Part shown: one piece after another, positions 42,294-50,910 of the stretch
Layout of the letters: each line of letters opens with the position of its first letter
Numbering within the stretch: position 1 is the stretch's first letter
Assembly (NCBI GenBank): GCA_949291295.1
Contig: CASEVE010000001.1
Coordinates: forward strand, 60,331 to 124,330
DNA length: 64,000 nucleotides
Reading direction: 5' to 3'
Origin: an uncultured Olsenella sp.
Lineage (GTDB): Bacteria; Actinomycetota; Coriobacteriia; Coriobacteriales; Atopobiaceae
The notes under the pieces: model-generated
The model's input: the letters and a program-made list of their open reading frames with translations, nothing else
Told to the model about the DNA's origin: nothing
Database searches by the model: none
Translations under genes and position numbers: made by a program

Positions 42294-43214
42294 CTAGTAG
42301 CCGAGTGGCCTGGTCAGCCAGACCTTGGCCCTGCTGTCGAAGTAGTCGTGCCTGATGCGGCAAACGACCGCCGTTCCGTCCCAGCTCGCCGCGGCGCTCG
42401 CGGAGAGGTCGAGGACGGAGCCGGCGGCGTACCGCCGGAGCATGCTGTCGGTGCGGATGATCATCTGAGTGGCCTCGCGGTTCTCGGCGCGCAGCAGCCC
42501 CCTGGCCCACCGCTCGGCCTCGCCCGCGCTCGAGATGCGCTCGGGCACGACCTTCCTCAGGAGCTTTCCCCCGGCGCCGGCGTCGAACGTGCCGGTGGTC
42601 GTGCCGTCGGTGACCTCGCACGCGCCGTAGGAGCGCGCGGAGTCGTCGCGGAACTCGTAGTCGACGCCGGGCGTGACGCAGAGCTCGCCGGCCACCGCCT
42701 GCCCCTCGGCCCAGAGGCCCGAGAAGCAGACGAGCGCCCCGTCGTGGACGATCAGCGACGCCCCCTCGTAGGTGAGCCTGCGGTTGAGGAACGCGAGATC
42801 GCTCTCGTTGTCCTGCTCGACGTAGGCATACTCGAAGTTGGTGAGCCCATAGGTCTGGTAGGTCAGGCCGTGTCGCCGCGCGACCTCGCCCACGAGCTGG
42901 AAGAGCCGCACGCGCTCCCACGACTTGCAGCGTCGCTCGCGCATCTCGCGCGGAGCCGGGTAGGCCGTGACGGTGAGGTGGCTGGACTGCGGCACGACCG
43001 ACGAGACGAGCATCCGACCGGTGCGGGCGGCGCCGTCCTCTACGGCGATGGAGTCGCCGGGGGCAGGCCGCCAGCGGTCCCAGAGGTTGCGGACGTCGCC
43101 GAAGTCCACGGTCAGGGCGTCGAGGCCGCCCCAGGCGCGCTGGTCGCACCAGCAGCGGCCCACGGAGACGTCCGGGTAGATGTCGACGCCCTCGTAGATG
43201 ATCCTGAAGCTCAC
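42294..43214 (-). CDS. tail hub protein (gpD-like)
   Basis: 306 aa, late-control gpD/XkdQ family. FRIIYEGVDIYPDVSVGRCWCDQRAWGG at the N-terminus, FQLVGEVARRHGLTYQTYG and QDNESDLAFLNRRLTYEG in the middle, and RWARGLLRAENREA near the C-terminus are typical. The GTG at 43214 overlaps the gpX stop (GTGA) and has GGAGG 5 bp upstream; a GTG at 43226 is possible. It forms the central hub above the spike. Confidence 0.88.
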   Translation of the reverse strand: MSFRIIYEGVDIYPDVSVGRCWCDQRAWGGLDALTVDFGDVRNLWDRWRPAPGDSIAVEDGAARTGRMLVSSVVPQSSHLTVTAYPAPREMRERRCKSWERVRLFQLVGEVARRHGLTYQTYGLTNFEYAYVEQDNESDLAFLNRRLTYEGASLIVHDGALVCFSGLWAEGQAVAGELCVTPGVDYEFRDDSARSYGACEVTDGTTTGTFDAGAGGKLLRKVVPERISSAGEAERWARGLLRAENREATQMIIRTDSMLRRYAAGSVLDLSASAAASWDGTAVVCRIRHDYFDSRAKVWLTRPLGY

Positions 43215-43444
43215 TTGCGCCTCCACGGGGGCAGGGTGTCGGGGCTCTCGACGCGCTCCACGAGCGGCAGGTCGATGGACTCACCGCCCTCGAAGAGCAC
43301 GACGTCGCAGAGGTCGGGGTTGGCGGCGATGATCGTGCTCGCCATGACCTCCTGCCCGTAGGCCCGCCCCGCGAGCAGGTCGAAGGACTCGCCCGCGCGG
43401 CATGCGTAGGGTCGGTGGCCCGTGACCTCGACGGTGCTAGGCAT
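43211..43444 (-). CDS. tail protein gpX (LysM-like)
   Basis: 77 aa. CRAGESFDLLAGRAYGQEVMAS with IIAANPDL and a Pro-rich end matches phage tail protein X, a small LysM-like protein that joins tube and hub. It overlaps the tape-measure 3' end by 8 bp and the hub start by 4 bp. Confidence 0.88.
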   Translation of the reverse strand: MPSTVEVTGHRPYACRAGESFDLLAGRAYGQEVMASTIIAANPDLCDVVLFEGGESIDLPLVERVESPDTLPPWRRK

Positions 43445-45395
43445 AGGCCACCTCCGCCCTCGACGCGAGGACCTCGGCCAGGAAGTCCCCGAACTCCGCC
43501 TGTGACTGTCTCAGCGCGGCCACGACGTCATCCTTCGACGCGTTGCCGCGCACCTCGACCCTTGGCGAGTATGTCATGCCCGACAGGTCGATGACCGTCC
43601 CGCCGCCGGACGCCGCCGCGGTGACGGGCGCCGCCGGCGCCGAGTAGGCGCCGAGCATGTGTCCGGCCATCTGCCAGTAGCGCACGTTCTGGGCGCGATA
43701 GGCCGGGTTGAAGCTGATGACCGCCTCGTTGGGGTACCTCGGGTCCTCTCCCGCGACGTAGGGGCCGGTCGTGAAGCCGCCCCTCGCGTAGCCGAAGAAG
43801 GACGCGATGCCGCCGATGGCGCCGCCCGCGAGGTCGGCGATGGCCCCTGCCGCCTGCCCGGCGAGGGACACGAGGTCCCCGAGGAACCCCACGACCGGCG
43901 AGAGCGCGCCGGCGAGGGTGCCGAGGAAGCCGCAGAGCGACGAGATGGGGCCGCTGAGCGCGCCGAGCAGGCCCGCGACGGGAGGGAGCAGCGAGTTCAC
44001 GATGTTCGTGAGAGGTCCGATGAGCGGCACGATGAAGCTGTTCAGCAGCGACGTCGCCACGCCGACGATCGCGGAGATGATCGGCGTCAGCGCCGAGACG
44101 AGGCTCGTGAGCGGCGGAAGGATGGCCGAGATGATCTGCATGCACGCCGAGATGATGGGCGTGAGGAAGCCTATGAGCGGAGGGAGGATGGCCATGACTA
44201 TCTGCGAGAGCAGCGGAAGCACCGCGGACAGCGCGCTCATGAGCGGCGGGAGCACCGCCTGGGCCATCGACGCGAGCGGGGGGCCGACGGCCTGTATGAG
44301 CCCGCTGAGCGCCGGCCCCACGCTCGAGATGAGCGGCTGGAGCATCTGGAGGGCGCCCGTGAGGCCCGAGAAGATGTCCTCGCCCGTGAGCTCCGGGAGT
44401 CCGAGACCGAGCGTCGAGGAGACGGTGTTCCATATGCCGGCCAGCGCCTCGGAGAGCGCCGGCGCCACCGCCCCGAACGCCCCGGAGAGCGCGTCGGGGA
44501 GGCTCTTGGCGACGGACTGGGCTATGCGCTGCACGACCGGGCCGACGTTCTTGGCCACGCTCCCGATCGAGTCCATGAGCTGGTCGGTCAGCTCGCCCAT
44601 GTCGGAGTCGCTTCTGCCGAGCCCCGTTAGCCAGTTGTCCCACGCGGACTTGGCGGTGTTGACGGACCCCTCGATGGTGGTCGCGGCCTCGAGCGCCGTG
44701 GTGCCCGTGATTCCCAGGTTGTCCTGCACGGCGTGGATGGCCTTGATGACGTCGGAGAACTTCGAAGGGTCGAGCGACTCGCCGGTCAGCTTCGACGCGT
44801 CGGAGACCAGGCGCTCCAGCTCCGTCTTGGTGCCGCCGTAACCGAGCTTGAGGTTGTCCAGCATCGCGTAGTTCCCTCGCATGAGGGACTGGTACGTCTG
44901 CTGGATGCTGGATATGTCGGTGCCCATCTTGTTGGCGTTGTCCGACATGTCCTTGATGGCGAGGTCGGCGTACTGCGCCGCCGCCTCGGTGTCTCCGCCG
45001 AGGGACTGGATCAGGCTCGCCGAGAAGTTGGTGGCCTGCTCCATGTACGTGTTGGCGGAGACGCCGGCGGTCTTGTACGCCTCGGCGGCGTACTGTTGCA
45101 CCGTGCCGGAGCTCTCCTTGAAGAGCGTGTCGATGCCGCCGATGAGCTGCTCGTACTGCGAGTAGTTCTGCAGCGCCGACGCGCCCGCCGCCATCGTCGC
45201 GGACGCCACGGCGCCGCCTGCGACGGCCACGCCCTTGGCGATGGTCGACCCGACCTTGGCCGCGGCGGACGCCGCGCCCTTCATCTTGGAGATGCCCGCG
45301 AGCTTCTTCTCGACGCCCTGGATGGCCTTCTCGAGGGACGGGTCGATCTTGCCGGCGAGGGAGATAATCGCCTGCATAGTCTTGCCCGATGCCAT
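43437..45395 (-). CDS. tail tape measure protein
   Basis: 652 aa. A polar N-terminal coiled region comes first (KIDPSLEKAIQGVEKKLAGI). The conserved TMP_2-type segment follows (QYEQLIGGIDTLFKESSGTVQQYA, DISSIQQTYQSLMRGNYAMLDNLKLGYGGTKTEL). Residues about 330-520 are degenerate 14-residue hydrophobic repeats around PPL-L/I (VGPPLASMAQAVLPPLMSAL), probably membrane-active at DNA injection. A C-terminal globular part ends in PRVEVRGNASKDDV. At about 650 residues it sets a short tail of roughly 100 nm by the usual 1.5 angstrom per residue rule. Confidence 0.93.
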   Translation of the reverse strand: MASGKTMQAIISLAGKIDPSLEKAIQGVEKKLAGISKMKGAASAAAKVGSTIAKGVAVAGGAVASATMAAGASALQNYSQYEQLIGGIDTLFKESSGTVQQYAAEAYKTAGVSANTYMEQATNFSASLIQSLGGDTEAAAQYADLAIKDMSDNANKMGTDISSIQQTYQSLMRGNYAMLDNLKLGYGGTKTELERLVSDASKLTGESLDPSKFSDVIKAIHAVQDNLGITGTTALEAATTIEGSVNTAKSAWDNWLTGLGRSDSDMGELTDQLMDSIGSVAKNVGPVVQRIAQSVAKSLPDALSGAFGAVAPALSEALAGIWNTVSSTLGLGLPELTGEDIFSGLTGALQMLQPLISSVGPALSGLIQAVGPPLASMAQAVLPPLMSALSAVLPLLSQIVMAILPPLIGFLTPIISACMQIISAILPPLTSLVSALTPIISAIVGVATSLLNSFIVPLIGPLTNIVNSLLPPVAGLLGALSGPISSLCGFLGTLAGALSPVVGFLGDLVSLAGQAAGAIADLAGGAIGGIASFFGYARGGFTTGPYVAGEDPRYPNEAVISFNPAYRAQNVRYWQMAGHMLGAYSAPAAPVTAAASGGGTVIDLSGMTYSPRVEVRGNASKDDVVAALRQSQAEFGDFLAEVLASRAEVAYA

Positions 45396-45421
45396 GGCGC
45401 CCGCACCCTCCTATCCTGCCG

Positions 45422-45939
45422 TCACTTCCCGATGCGCGCGAATCCCTGCCGGCTCTTCGCCAGCTCCCTGCGCATTCGCTCGTTGCGCTCGCTCGCCTCG
45501 TCCACGGCCTCGCCGTAGTCGCGCACGAACTCGAGGAGGGGGCGTCGCGCTATCTCGTACGGGCTGCAGCTGTACTCGTGGGAGTACTCTCGGATGGCTC
45601 GTCTGAGCCGCTTCCCCGAGACGCCCCATCCGCACCGAGCGCGAAAAAACGGCCGACCTGCATGAGCTTGACGATATCGCGGCCGGTGATGCGCTCGAGG
45701 TCGGCGACGTCAACGGACGGGTCTGCCGCGACGCAGCCCTCGAAGGCGAGGTAGACGTGGAAGCCGTAGTCCTGCTCGGCGAGGGCCGCGCCGCCGCCGC
45801 CCTCCGCCTGCCTCTTTGCGTTGGCCCGTGCCTCCGCCCGGCAGAAGCCGTCGAAGGTGATTGCGTCCATGTCGCACTTGAGCTCCGCGCGCTCCTCGCC
45901 GTTGACGAGCAGCGGCCTGCCCAGCTTGATGGTCTCCAT
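45422..45939 (-). CDS. tail assembly chaperone gpGT (-1 frameshift product)
   Basis: Made when ribosomes reading gpG slip back one base at TTTTTTC (45649-45643; G-frame codons cgT TTT TTC). The extension then reads on past the gpG stop through EYSHEYSCSPYEIARRPLLEF and YGEAVDEASERNERM to a TGA at 45424-45422. The extension's charged helical sequence is clearly coding, while the third frame here is not. G and GT coat the tape measure during tail assembly. The arrangement, position and slippery site are the standard G-GT case. No separate start exists for the extension. Confidence 0.88.
45550..45939 (-). CDS. tail assembly chaperone gpG
   Basis: 129-aa unshifted product. The core domain (METIKLGRPLLVNGEERAEL to DIVKLMQVGRFFALG) is followed by a low-complexity Ser/Thr tail (SDEPSESTPTSTAAA) translated only in the zero frame. 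GGGAGG precedes the ATG at 45939. It lies directly upstream of the tape measure gene, as in lambda and P2. The 101-bp gap to the tube gene (45940-46040) is GC-rich with hairpin potential but no gene. Confidence 0.88.
   Translation of the reverse strand: METIKLGRPLLVNGEERAELKCDMDAITFDGFCRAEARANAKRQAEGGGGAALAEQDYGFHVYLAFEGCVAADPSVDVADLERITGRDIVKLMQVGRFFALGADGASRGSGSDEPSESTPTSTAAARTR
45643..45649 (-). promoter_or_regulatory. -1 ribosomal frameshift site
   Basis: Heptamer T TTT TTC in the gpG frame, a classical X XXY YYZ slippery sequence, 96 bp before the gpG stop. Confidence 0.88.
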
Positions 45940-46040
45940 GTGTGTCCTCCCGTGTGATTCGTGTGGGCGGGGTTGCGCGTCTCCCGCCCGATACGGGCTG
46001 TCGGGCGCCCGTCGGCCAGCCCTCCCGCGGGGCCCGTCAG

Positions 46041-46550
46041 CTAGAGCAGTGACTCCATGCCCTCGGAGTAGTCGACCCCGTTGAACTTGAAGATGCCGTT
46101 GAGCTGGTCGACGAGCAGCACCTCCGCGCCGTTCTTGACGAGGCGGAAGCGCGTCACGCCGAGCGTCACCTCGTTCTCGGGGGCGCTGCCGACCTCGCCG
46201 GAGACGCCTGGGATGGTCTTGCCGTTGGCCCTCATGAACGCCTTGTAGCCGTCCAGCCTCGAGTTGCCGTCGCTGCCCACTGACTGGAGGGCGAAGCGGA
46301 CCTCGACCTCCTTGGCGCCCGGGGCGCACAGCTCGGCGAAGGCCTCGTCGGGGCTGCCGACGGTGATCGTGGCCTCCATGGCGTCGACGTTGCCCGGGAC
46401 GGGCACCTCGACCGTTCCGCCGGCCTTGAGCTCGACGGTGGTGAGCGTGATCTCGGGCAGCGTGAAGTTGGCGTTGCGCGCGACGCGCCTGCCGCCGCAG
46501 TAGACGGTGGAGCCGGCGACGGCGCCGGTGATGTCGATCCAGCCTGACAT
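46041..46550 (-). CDS. major tail tube protein (P2 FII-like)
   Basis: 169 aa. TLPEITLTTVELKAGGTVEVPVPGNVDAMEATI and DGYKAFMRANGKTIPG fit the FII tail tube family, with a C-terminal FRLVKNGAEVLLVDQLNGIFKFNG strand. Its start overlaps the sheath stop (TAATG). It forms the inner tube through which DNA passes. Confidence 0.9.
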   Translation of the reverse strand: MSGWIDITGAVAGSTVYCGGRRVARNANFTLPEITLTTVELKAGGTVEVPVPGNVDAMEATITVGSPDEAFAELCAPGAKEVEVRFALQSVGSDGNSRLDGYKAFMRANGKTIPGVSGEVGSAPENEVTLGVTRFRLVKNGAEVLLVDQLNGIFKFNGVDYSEGMESLL

Positions 46551-48061
46551 TACTCATCACCATCCTCGAAGTAGGCCGCGAATCCGGCGTCGGTGTACGC
46601 CACGCGGATGGTCGCGGACTTGAGCGGCGGCGTGGGCGTGGCCTCGGCGTCCCAGACGAAGTCGCCCCGCATGAGCTGCGTCGTGTCGTTCCCCTCGACC
46701 AGGAACTCGATTGTTGGCTCGCCGATGAGGGCGCCCATGGTCACGAAGCGGTCGAGCTGCTCTTGCTCCGCGTTGACGATGCGGTCCTTGAGGGCGCGCG
46801 TCATTGGGCTGTCGATCTCCGGGCCCCAGCGCAGCTGGAAGTTGTTCGTGATGTCGAACAGCACCCGCATGTTGGCCGCGAAGTACGAGCGCGGGTCGAC
46901 GCTCGGGTTGTCTGCGTCGTAGGCCGCGGTGTGCGGCCCCCAGAGCACCCACTCGCCGGCCCAGCCGACGACCGTCGTGACGCCCTTTTCGTTGAGCGAG
47001 TTAGCCGTCTGCTGGTCGAAGCCGCGGTTCTTGGCGTTGTCGCCGAAGAACTGCCTGGTCACGGGCACGGCCTTGTTGGACGGGCTCTCGAAGGGCACGC
47101 CGTCGTGGGACTGGTCGACCCGCTGCGAGGCCGCCACGAAGAGCGTGGAGACGTGGAAGAGGCGGCCGTCGGCGTCCTCGGCCATCGGCCAGCACGCAAC
47201 GCAGCGCTCGCTCGAGTAGTTGCTCCTCGCCTTCCACGCCAGGGCCTTTGCGATGGTGTCGATCATCGTGGAGCCGTCGGAGGGGTCGACGAGCGGGAGG
47301 TCGGCCGCCACGATCGAGTTCCAGTGCCCGTTGACGGACTGGGACGCGGCCACGAGGGCCTCGTAGACGTCGGGGTCCTGGGACCAGCCCGGCGCGGCGA
47401 GCAGGTTCGGGACCACGAACTGTTCCTGCCAGAGCAGGGCGAGAGACTGGATTCCGGAGTACTGGCCGTCCGAGGTCACCGTGCCGATCACGTCCTCGGC
47501 GTCGACGGCGTCAGGGTCCATCTCGGAATAGGTGACCTTCGCCGCGCCGTCCTCGATGTCGCCGCCGTCGACGGCGGTGATGACGAGCCTGCCGTTGACG
47601 GCGTCGTAGTCGAGCGCGTAGTCGGCGCCCTCGACGTATGTCGTGGAGCCGGTCGAGTCCTTGACGGCGACGGTGTCGATGACGGCGGTGTCGGTCGCGA
47701 CCTCGGCGCGGCCCGCGACGAAGCTCACGTCCTTCTCGGACTCGGCGGACGCCCTGTGGACTGCCGGGTCGAGGACGTTGACCACGTAGATGGGGCCGAC
47801 GCCCTCGCCGCCGCTGTCGAAGTGGGCGGCGATCGCCTCGCAGAGGGTGAAGCCGCCGAAGTCGGTGGAGTACCCCACCTTGGCGCGGGCGTCGGCGAGG
47901 CTGGAGATGCGCACGGGCACGTTGACCACGTCCATCTCGGAATAGCCGCGCACGAGGCCCACGGGGGCGGTGCCGAAGTAGACCGGCACGGTGGCGCTCT
48001 CCACGACCCTCTGGACGACGGAGTCGTCCAGCAGGCCGTACGCGCCGTGCTTGTAAGCCAT
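46550..48061 (-). CDS. tail sheath protein (P2 FI-like)
   Basis: 503 aa contractile sheath. VPVYFGTAPVGLVRGYSEMDVVNVPVRISSLADARAKVG at the N-terminus, and RWGPEIDSPMTRALKDRIVNAEQEQLDRFVTMGALIG with the TIRVAYTDAGFAAYFE C-terminal strand, are typical of phage sheaths, which place conserved domains at both ends with a variable insertion between. AGGAGG lies 5 bp before the ATG at 48061. It establishes a myovirus-type tail. Confidence 0.92.
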   Translation of the reverse strand: MAYKHGAYGLLDDSVVQRVVESATVPVYFGTAPVGLVRGYSEMDVVNVPVRISSLADARAKVGYSTDFGGFTLCEAIAAHFDSGGEGVGPIYVVNVLDPAVHRASAESEKDVSFVAGRAEVATDTAVIDTVAVKDSTGSTTYVEGADYALDYDAVNGRLVITAVDGGDIEDGAAKVTYSEMDPDAVDAEDVIGTVTSDGQYSGIQSLALLWQEQFVVPNLLAAPGWSQDPDVYEALVAASQSVNGHWNSIVAADLPLVDPSDGSTMIDTIAKALAWKARSNYSSERCVACWPMAEDADGRLFHVSTLFVAASQRVDQSHDGVPFESPSNKAVPVTRQFFGDNAKNRGFDQQTANSLNEKGVTTVVGWAGEWVLWGPHTAAYDADNPSVDPRSYFAANMRVLFDITNNFQLRWGPEIDSPMTRALKDRIVNAEQEQLDRFVTMGALIGEPTIEFLVEGNDTTQLMRGDFVWDAEATPTPPLKSATIRVAYTDAGFAAYFEDGDE

Positions 48062-48101
48062 GCGCACCTCCTAGTGCGTTGTTCGGTTCTGTGCTGCTGC
48101 C

Positions 48102-48719
48102 CTACAGGTACTCCTGCAGGAAGCTCGGGGACGCCTGGCCCCGGACGAAGCGCGCCTCGACCCAGGCGAACCAGAACGGGTAGAGGTCTGGGATGCTCCC
48201 CTGGTCGTCGTAGGGTCCGAAGCGGATGGGCGCGGACCGGTCGATCGAGAGCCCTCCCGCGTCCCTGGCGTTTCGGAGCTCGCGCAGGAGCGCGTCCACG
48301 AAGGACCACGCGTCGCGCCACCCGTCGTCGTAGCTCGGAGCGAGCTCGTCGGCCTCGCGGCGGGCGTAGCCGCCGACGGGTCCGCCCGACGGTTCCCAGA
48401 CGTCTCGCCCGTGCAGGCCCGGGTTCCAAGCGGAGAGGTGGAGCCTCACCGTCATGGACTGCGTGCGCGCCGCAGCGTCGTCCTCGCCGTCGGTCACCTG
48501 CACGAGGATGCCGGGGTGCGGGAAGAGGTAGGGCGGTGCGACCATCTGGGGCCCGGTCGGCCAGTACATGCCGTGGACCGCGGGGTGGACGAGCTCGTAG
48601 TCGTAGCTCCCGTCGTCCACGTCGCGCCAGTCGTCCGGGGGGAGCTTGAGTTCCACCTTCGGGCAGACCTCCTCGGCGAGCCAGTCCATGACGCACTGGA
48701 CGTCGGTCACGACGGCCAC
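48102..48719 (-). CDS. phage neck/tail-completion protein, unassigned
   Basis: 205 aa, Trp/Tyr-rich (DWLAEEVCPKVELKLPPDDWRDVDDGSYDYELVHP). Near its C-terminus it has a beta-rich PIRFGPYDDQGSIPDLYPFWFAWVEARF that resembles tail-terminator proteins. The position between the head-tail joiner and the sheath supports a neck or tail-terminator role. Confidence 0.6.
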   Translation of the reverse strand: MAVVTDVQCVMDWLAEEVCPKVELKLPPDDWRDVDDGSYDYELVHPAVHGMYWPTGPQMVAPPYLFPHPGILVQVTDGEDDAAARTQSMTVRLHLSAWNPGLHGRDVWEPSGGPVGGYARREADELAPSYDDGWRDAWSFVDALLRELRNARDAGGLSIDRSAPIRFGPYDDQGSIPDLYPFWFAWVEARFVRGQASPSFLQEYL

Positions 48720-48722
48720 GCG

Positions 48723-49028
48723 CTACCACCCCCTCGTGACGTCGACCTCCGCGACTCCCATCTCGTCGCGCCAAGCGAGCACGACGTACGAGCGCCCGTC
48801 CACGGAGATCTGCTCTCCGGGCCGCCTGCGGGCGGGCATGTCCTCGGCGCGCGCGAAGATCCGCGACGCGTCGGAGGGCACGCCCGCCCCGAGGTCCGCG
48901 TCGGCGCGCTCGACCCGGTCGATGACGCAGGGGACGGCCCTCCCGTCCACGCTGTGCTCGTCAGCGAGCTCCGCGAGGCTCAGGAAGACCGCGGCCCTGT
49001 CCCTCTCGACCGCGTCCCTGAGGGCCAC
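48723..49028 (-). CDS. head-tail joining protein
   Basis: 101 aa. LRDAVERDRAAVFLSLAELADEHSVDGRAVPCVID, then PGEQISVDGRSYVVLAWRDEMGVAEV, matches the small phage head-tail joining family (FII-of-lambda/XkdH type, sometimes mislabelled as a sugar transporter). The GTG start overlaps the upstream stop (TAGTG). Confidence 0.72.
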   Translation of the reverse strand: MALRDAVERDRAAVFLSLAELADEHSVDGRAVPCVIDRVERADADLGAGVPSDASRIFARAEDMPARRRPGEQISVDGRSYVVLAWRDEMGVAEVDVTRGW

Positions 49029-49399
49029 TACTCCACCTCGGCGGCGGTGAGGTCGGGGGCCCGCTCGGCCGCCTCGATTGCCGCTACGAGCTGGGCCTTG
49101 GTCTTCTTCCCGGCCCTGATGCCGTACTCCTCGGCTATCTCCGCGAGCTCGGCGCGGGTCATGTCGGCGAGGTCGGCAGCCTCCCCGGGCTCGTCGGCGC
49201 CGTTCTCCCCGGCCGGCCGCCAGTCGGCGGGCTCGGGCTCGGGGGGCTCTGCGGGCGCGGCGCCGACGTACTCGGCCACGCCCTCGGCCACCCACTGCTC
49301 CTCGACGCGGGGGTCCGCCTGGAAGACGTCCCCGACGTGCCTGGTGCGGCGCCTGCGGCCGTCGAACCAGAGGAGGTCGTGCTTGGTAGCGCGGATCAT
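49028..49399 (-). CDS. head-tail region protein with SAP/HeH-like end
   Basis: 123 aa. The N-terminus (MIRATKHDLLWFDGRRRRTRHVGDVFQA) is followed by an acidic Pro/Glu linker and a C-terminal helix-extended loop-helix motif (DMTRAELAEIAEEYGIRAGKKTKAQLVAAIEAAE) like the SAP/Rho-N/HeH fold. Such tails are common on phage gpFI-type head-completion proteins. Its exact role is unknown. Confidence 0.65.
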   Translation of the reverse strand: MIRATKHDLLWFDGRRRRTRHVGDVFQADPRVEEQWVAEGVAEYVGAAPAEPPEPEPADWRPAGENGADEPGEAADLADMTRAELAEIAEEYGIRAGKKTKAQLVAAIEAAERAPDLTAAEVE

Positions 49400-49423
49400 G
49401 GTTCCCTCCTTCCCGTCCCGCGG

Positions 49424-50494
49424 CTATGCCGTGAGGAGCGACTTCGCGACGATGAACGGGTTCTTGTTCATGGGCGCGGGCAGCGGGCGGGCGCTGAGGG
49501 TCAGCGTGCGGACGTTGTCGTCTGCGTTCGCCACGTACTTGGGGACGCGGCGGCGCCCGTAGGTGTGGAACTCGCCGTCGGCCTGCTCGATCTGGGAGAC
49601 GGCGCCGTAGAGCATGTGGCCCGCGCGCGGGGCGGTCATGACGCCGCTGCCGGGCGCGATGTAGGTCTGCGCCGCGCCGGAGTCGTCGGTGTAGGTCTCG
49701 TCGTAGCTGATGACGCGGATGTTGTGGCCTCGGACGCTCAGGACGCACATGAGCGACGCGCCGGGGGCCTCGACGGCCGGGACGACCTCGCCGAGCTGGT
49801 AGCGGCGGTTGTCGAGCAGCTGGTAGACCCTCTCGTCGTTCACGATGGCGTCGGCGACGTCGGGCGCGCAGACGAAGTCCGCGGCGGGCAGGCCCGCCTG
49901 CGTGAGCTTGTGGACCATGTCCGCCATGTCGCCGAGGATGTCAGCGCCGTCGGCGTCCCACTTGGTGGTGACGGAGACGGCGGCGGGGTTGGAGTCCTCG
50001 GAGTAGTACCTGACAACGCCGGGGGTGCCCGCCGCGTCGTCGTCGGCGATCTGCGTCAGCGTCACGCCGTTCTCGGTCATGACCTGCGCGCACATCCACT
50101 CCTCGCGGCGGGTGATGGCGGCGTCGAGCTCGGAGAGATCGCTCATGGCGAGCAGCTGGGCGCGCTGCTGAGGGGAGACCTCCCCGAAGAGGGCCTCGCC
50201 GAAGCCGCGCTTGGTGACGTCGTCGAGCGTGATGGGGCGCTTGGGCGCCACGGTGGGCGGCGTGTAGGCGCTCATCTCGGTGCCGGTGCGGGTCATGGGG
50301 AAGCCGTTCTGGTACGGCGTGACCACGGGCGCGAGGCGGCGGTCGCCGTCCTTGTACTCCACGAGGACCTGCTCGGTGTTGAAGACGTCGGCTGCGACGC
50401 TCGGGAAGTACGTGTCGCGCAGGAAGGAGGACGCGGGGTTGATGCCCTCCACCGCCTGGATGAGGCGGGCGGTGCTGTAGATGTCGATGGCCAT
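49424..50494 (-). CDS. major capsid protein (lambda gpE-like)
   Basis: 356 aa, Phage_cap_E family. LIQAVEGINPASSFLRDTYFPS at the N-terminus, EYKDGDRRLAPVV, and the C-terminal GHMLYGAVSQIEQADGEFHTYGRRRVPKYVANADDNVRTLTLSARPLPAPMNKNPFIVAKSL region are typical. It is encoded right after the decoration protein, as in lambda. Confidence 0.93.
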   Translation of the reverse strand: MAIDIYSTARLIQAVEGINPASSFLRDTYFPSVAADVFNTEQVLVEYKDGDRRLAPVVTPYQNGFPMTRTGTEMSAYTPPTVAPKRPITLDDVTKRGFGEALFGEVSPQQRAQLLAMSDLSELDAAITRREEWMCAQVMTENGVTLTQIADDDAAGTPGVVRYYSEDSNPAAVSVTTKWDADGADILGDMADMVHKLTQAGLPAADFVCAPDVADAIVNDERVYQLLDNRRYQLGEVVPAVEAPGASLMCVLSVRGHNIRVISYDETYTDDSGAAQTYIAPGSGVMTAPRAGHMLYGAVSQIEQADGEFHTYGRRRVPKYVANADDNVRTLTLSARPLPAPMNKNPFIVAKSLLTA

Positions 50495-50508
50495 GTGGTG
50501 CCTCCCTC

Positions 50509-50910
50509 CTAGTCGATGGATCCGGTCGTGAGGATGCCCTGCGTGCGGAGGTACTGCCAGTCCGCGGCGGTCATCGCGTAGGACTTGGTGGCGAGCGCCT
50601 CGCGGCGGAAGTGGCCGGAGACGTAGGCGGTCGCGCAGACGGCGTCCTCGGATCCGGTGTCCACGTCCTCAGCGAGGACGTAGACGGCGGGGCTCGTGAC
50701 CGTGATGGACCCGGAGCCGCTCGCGGTGATGGCGAGTGCGGAGGCCACGACGGTCAGCTCGCCGCCAGCCGCGCCGGAGACGAGGGTGCCGCGCGCGAGC
50801 GCGCCCTGGCCCTCGGCCAGCTTGACCGTGGCCACGTGGGCCGTCGGCGTGGCGCTCGCGAAGATGTCGTTGCGCTCGCAGGTCCCGACCTGCTCGTAGA
50901 GGTCAGCCAT
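50509..50910 (-). CDS. head decoration protein (lambda gpD-like)
   Basis: 133 aa. VKLAEGQGALARGTLVSGAAGGELTV and VYVLAEDVDTGSEDAVCATAYVSGHFRREAL fit the HDPD decoration fold, which caps the threefold positions of the expanded capsid. GGAGG lies 9 bp before the ATG, which overlaps the protease/scaffold stop (TAATG). Confidence 0.88.
   Translation of the reverse strand: MADLYEQVGTCERNDIFASATPTAHVATVKLAEGQGALARGTLVSGAAGGELTVVASALAITASGSGSITVTSPAVYVLAEDVDTGSEDAVCATAYVSGHFRREALATKSYAMTAADWQYLRTQGILTTGSID

Noticed and set aside
45411..45713. The 100-aa minus-strand frame as the gpGT extension
   Set aside because: It is in the +1 frame, Arg/Pro-rich and not protein-like; the -1 frame carries the sensible sequence and the slippery site fits it.
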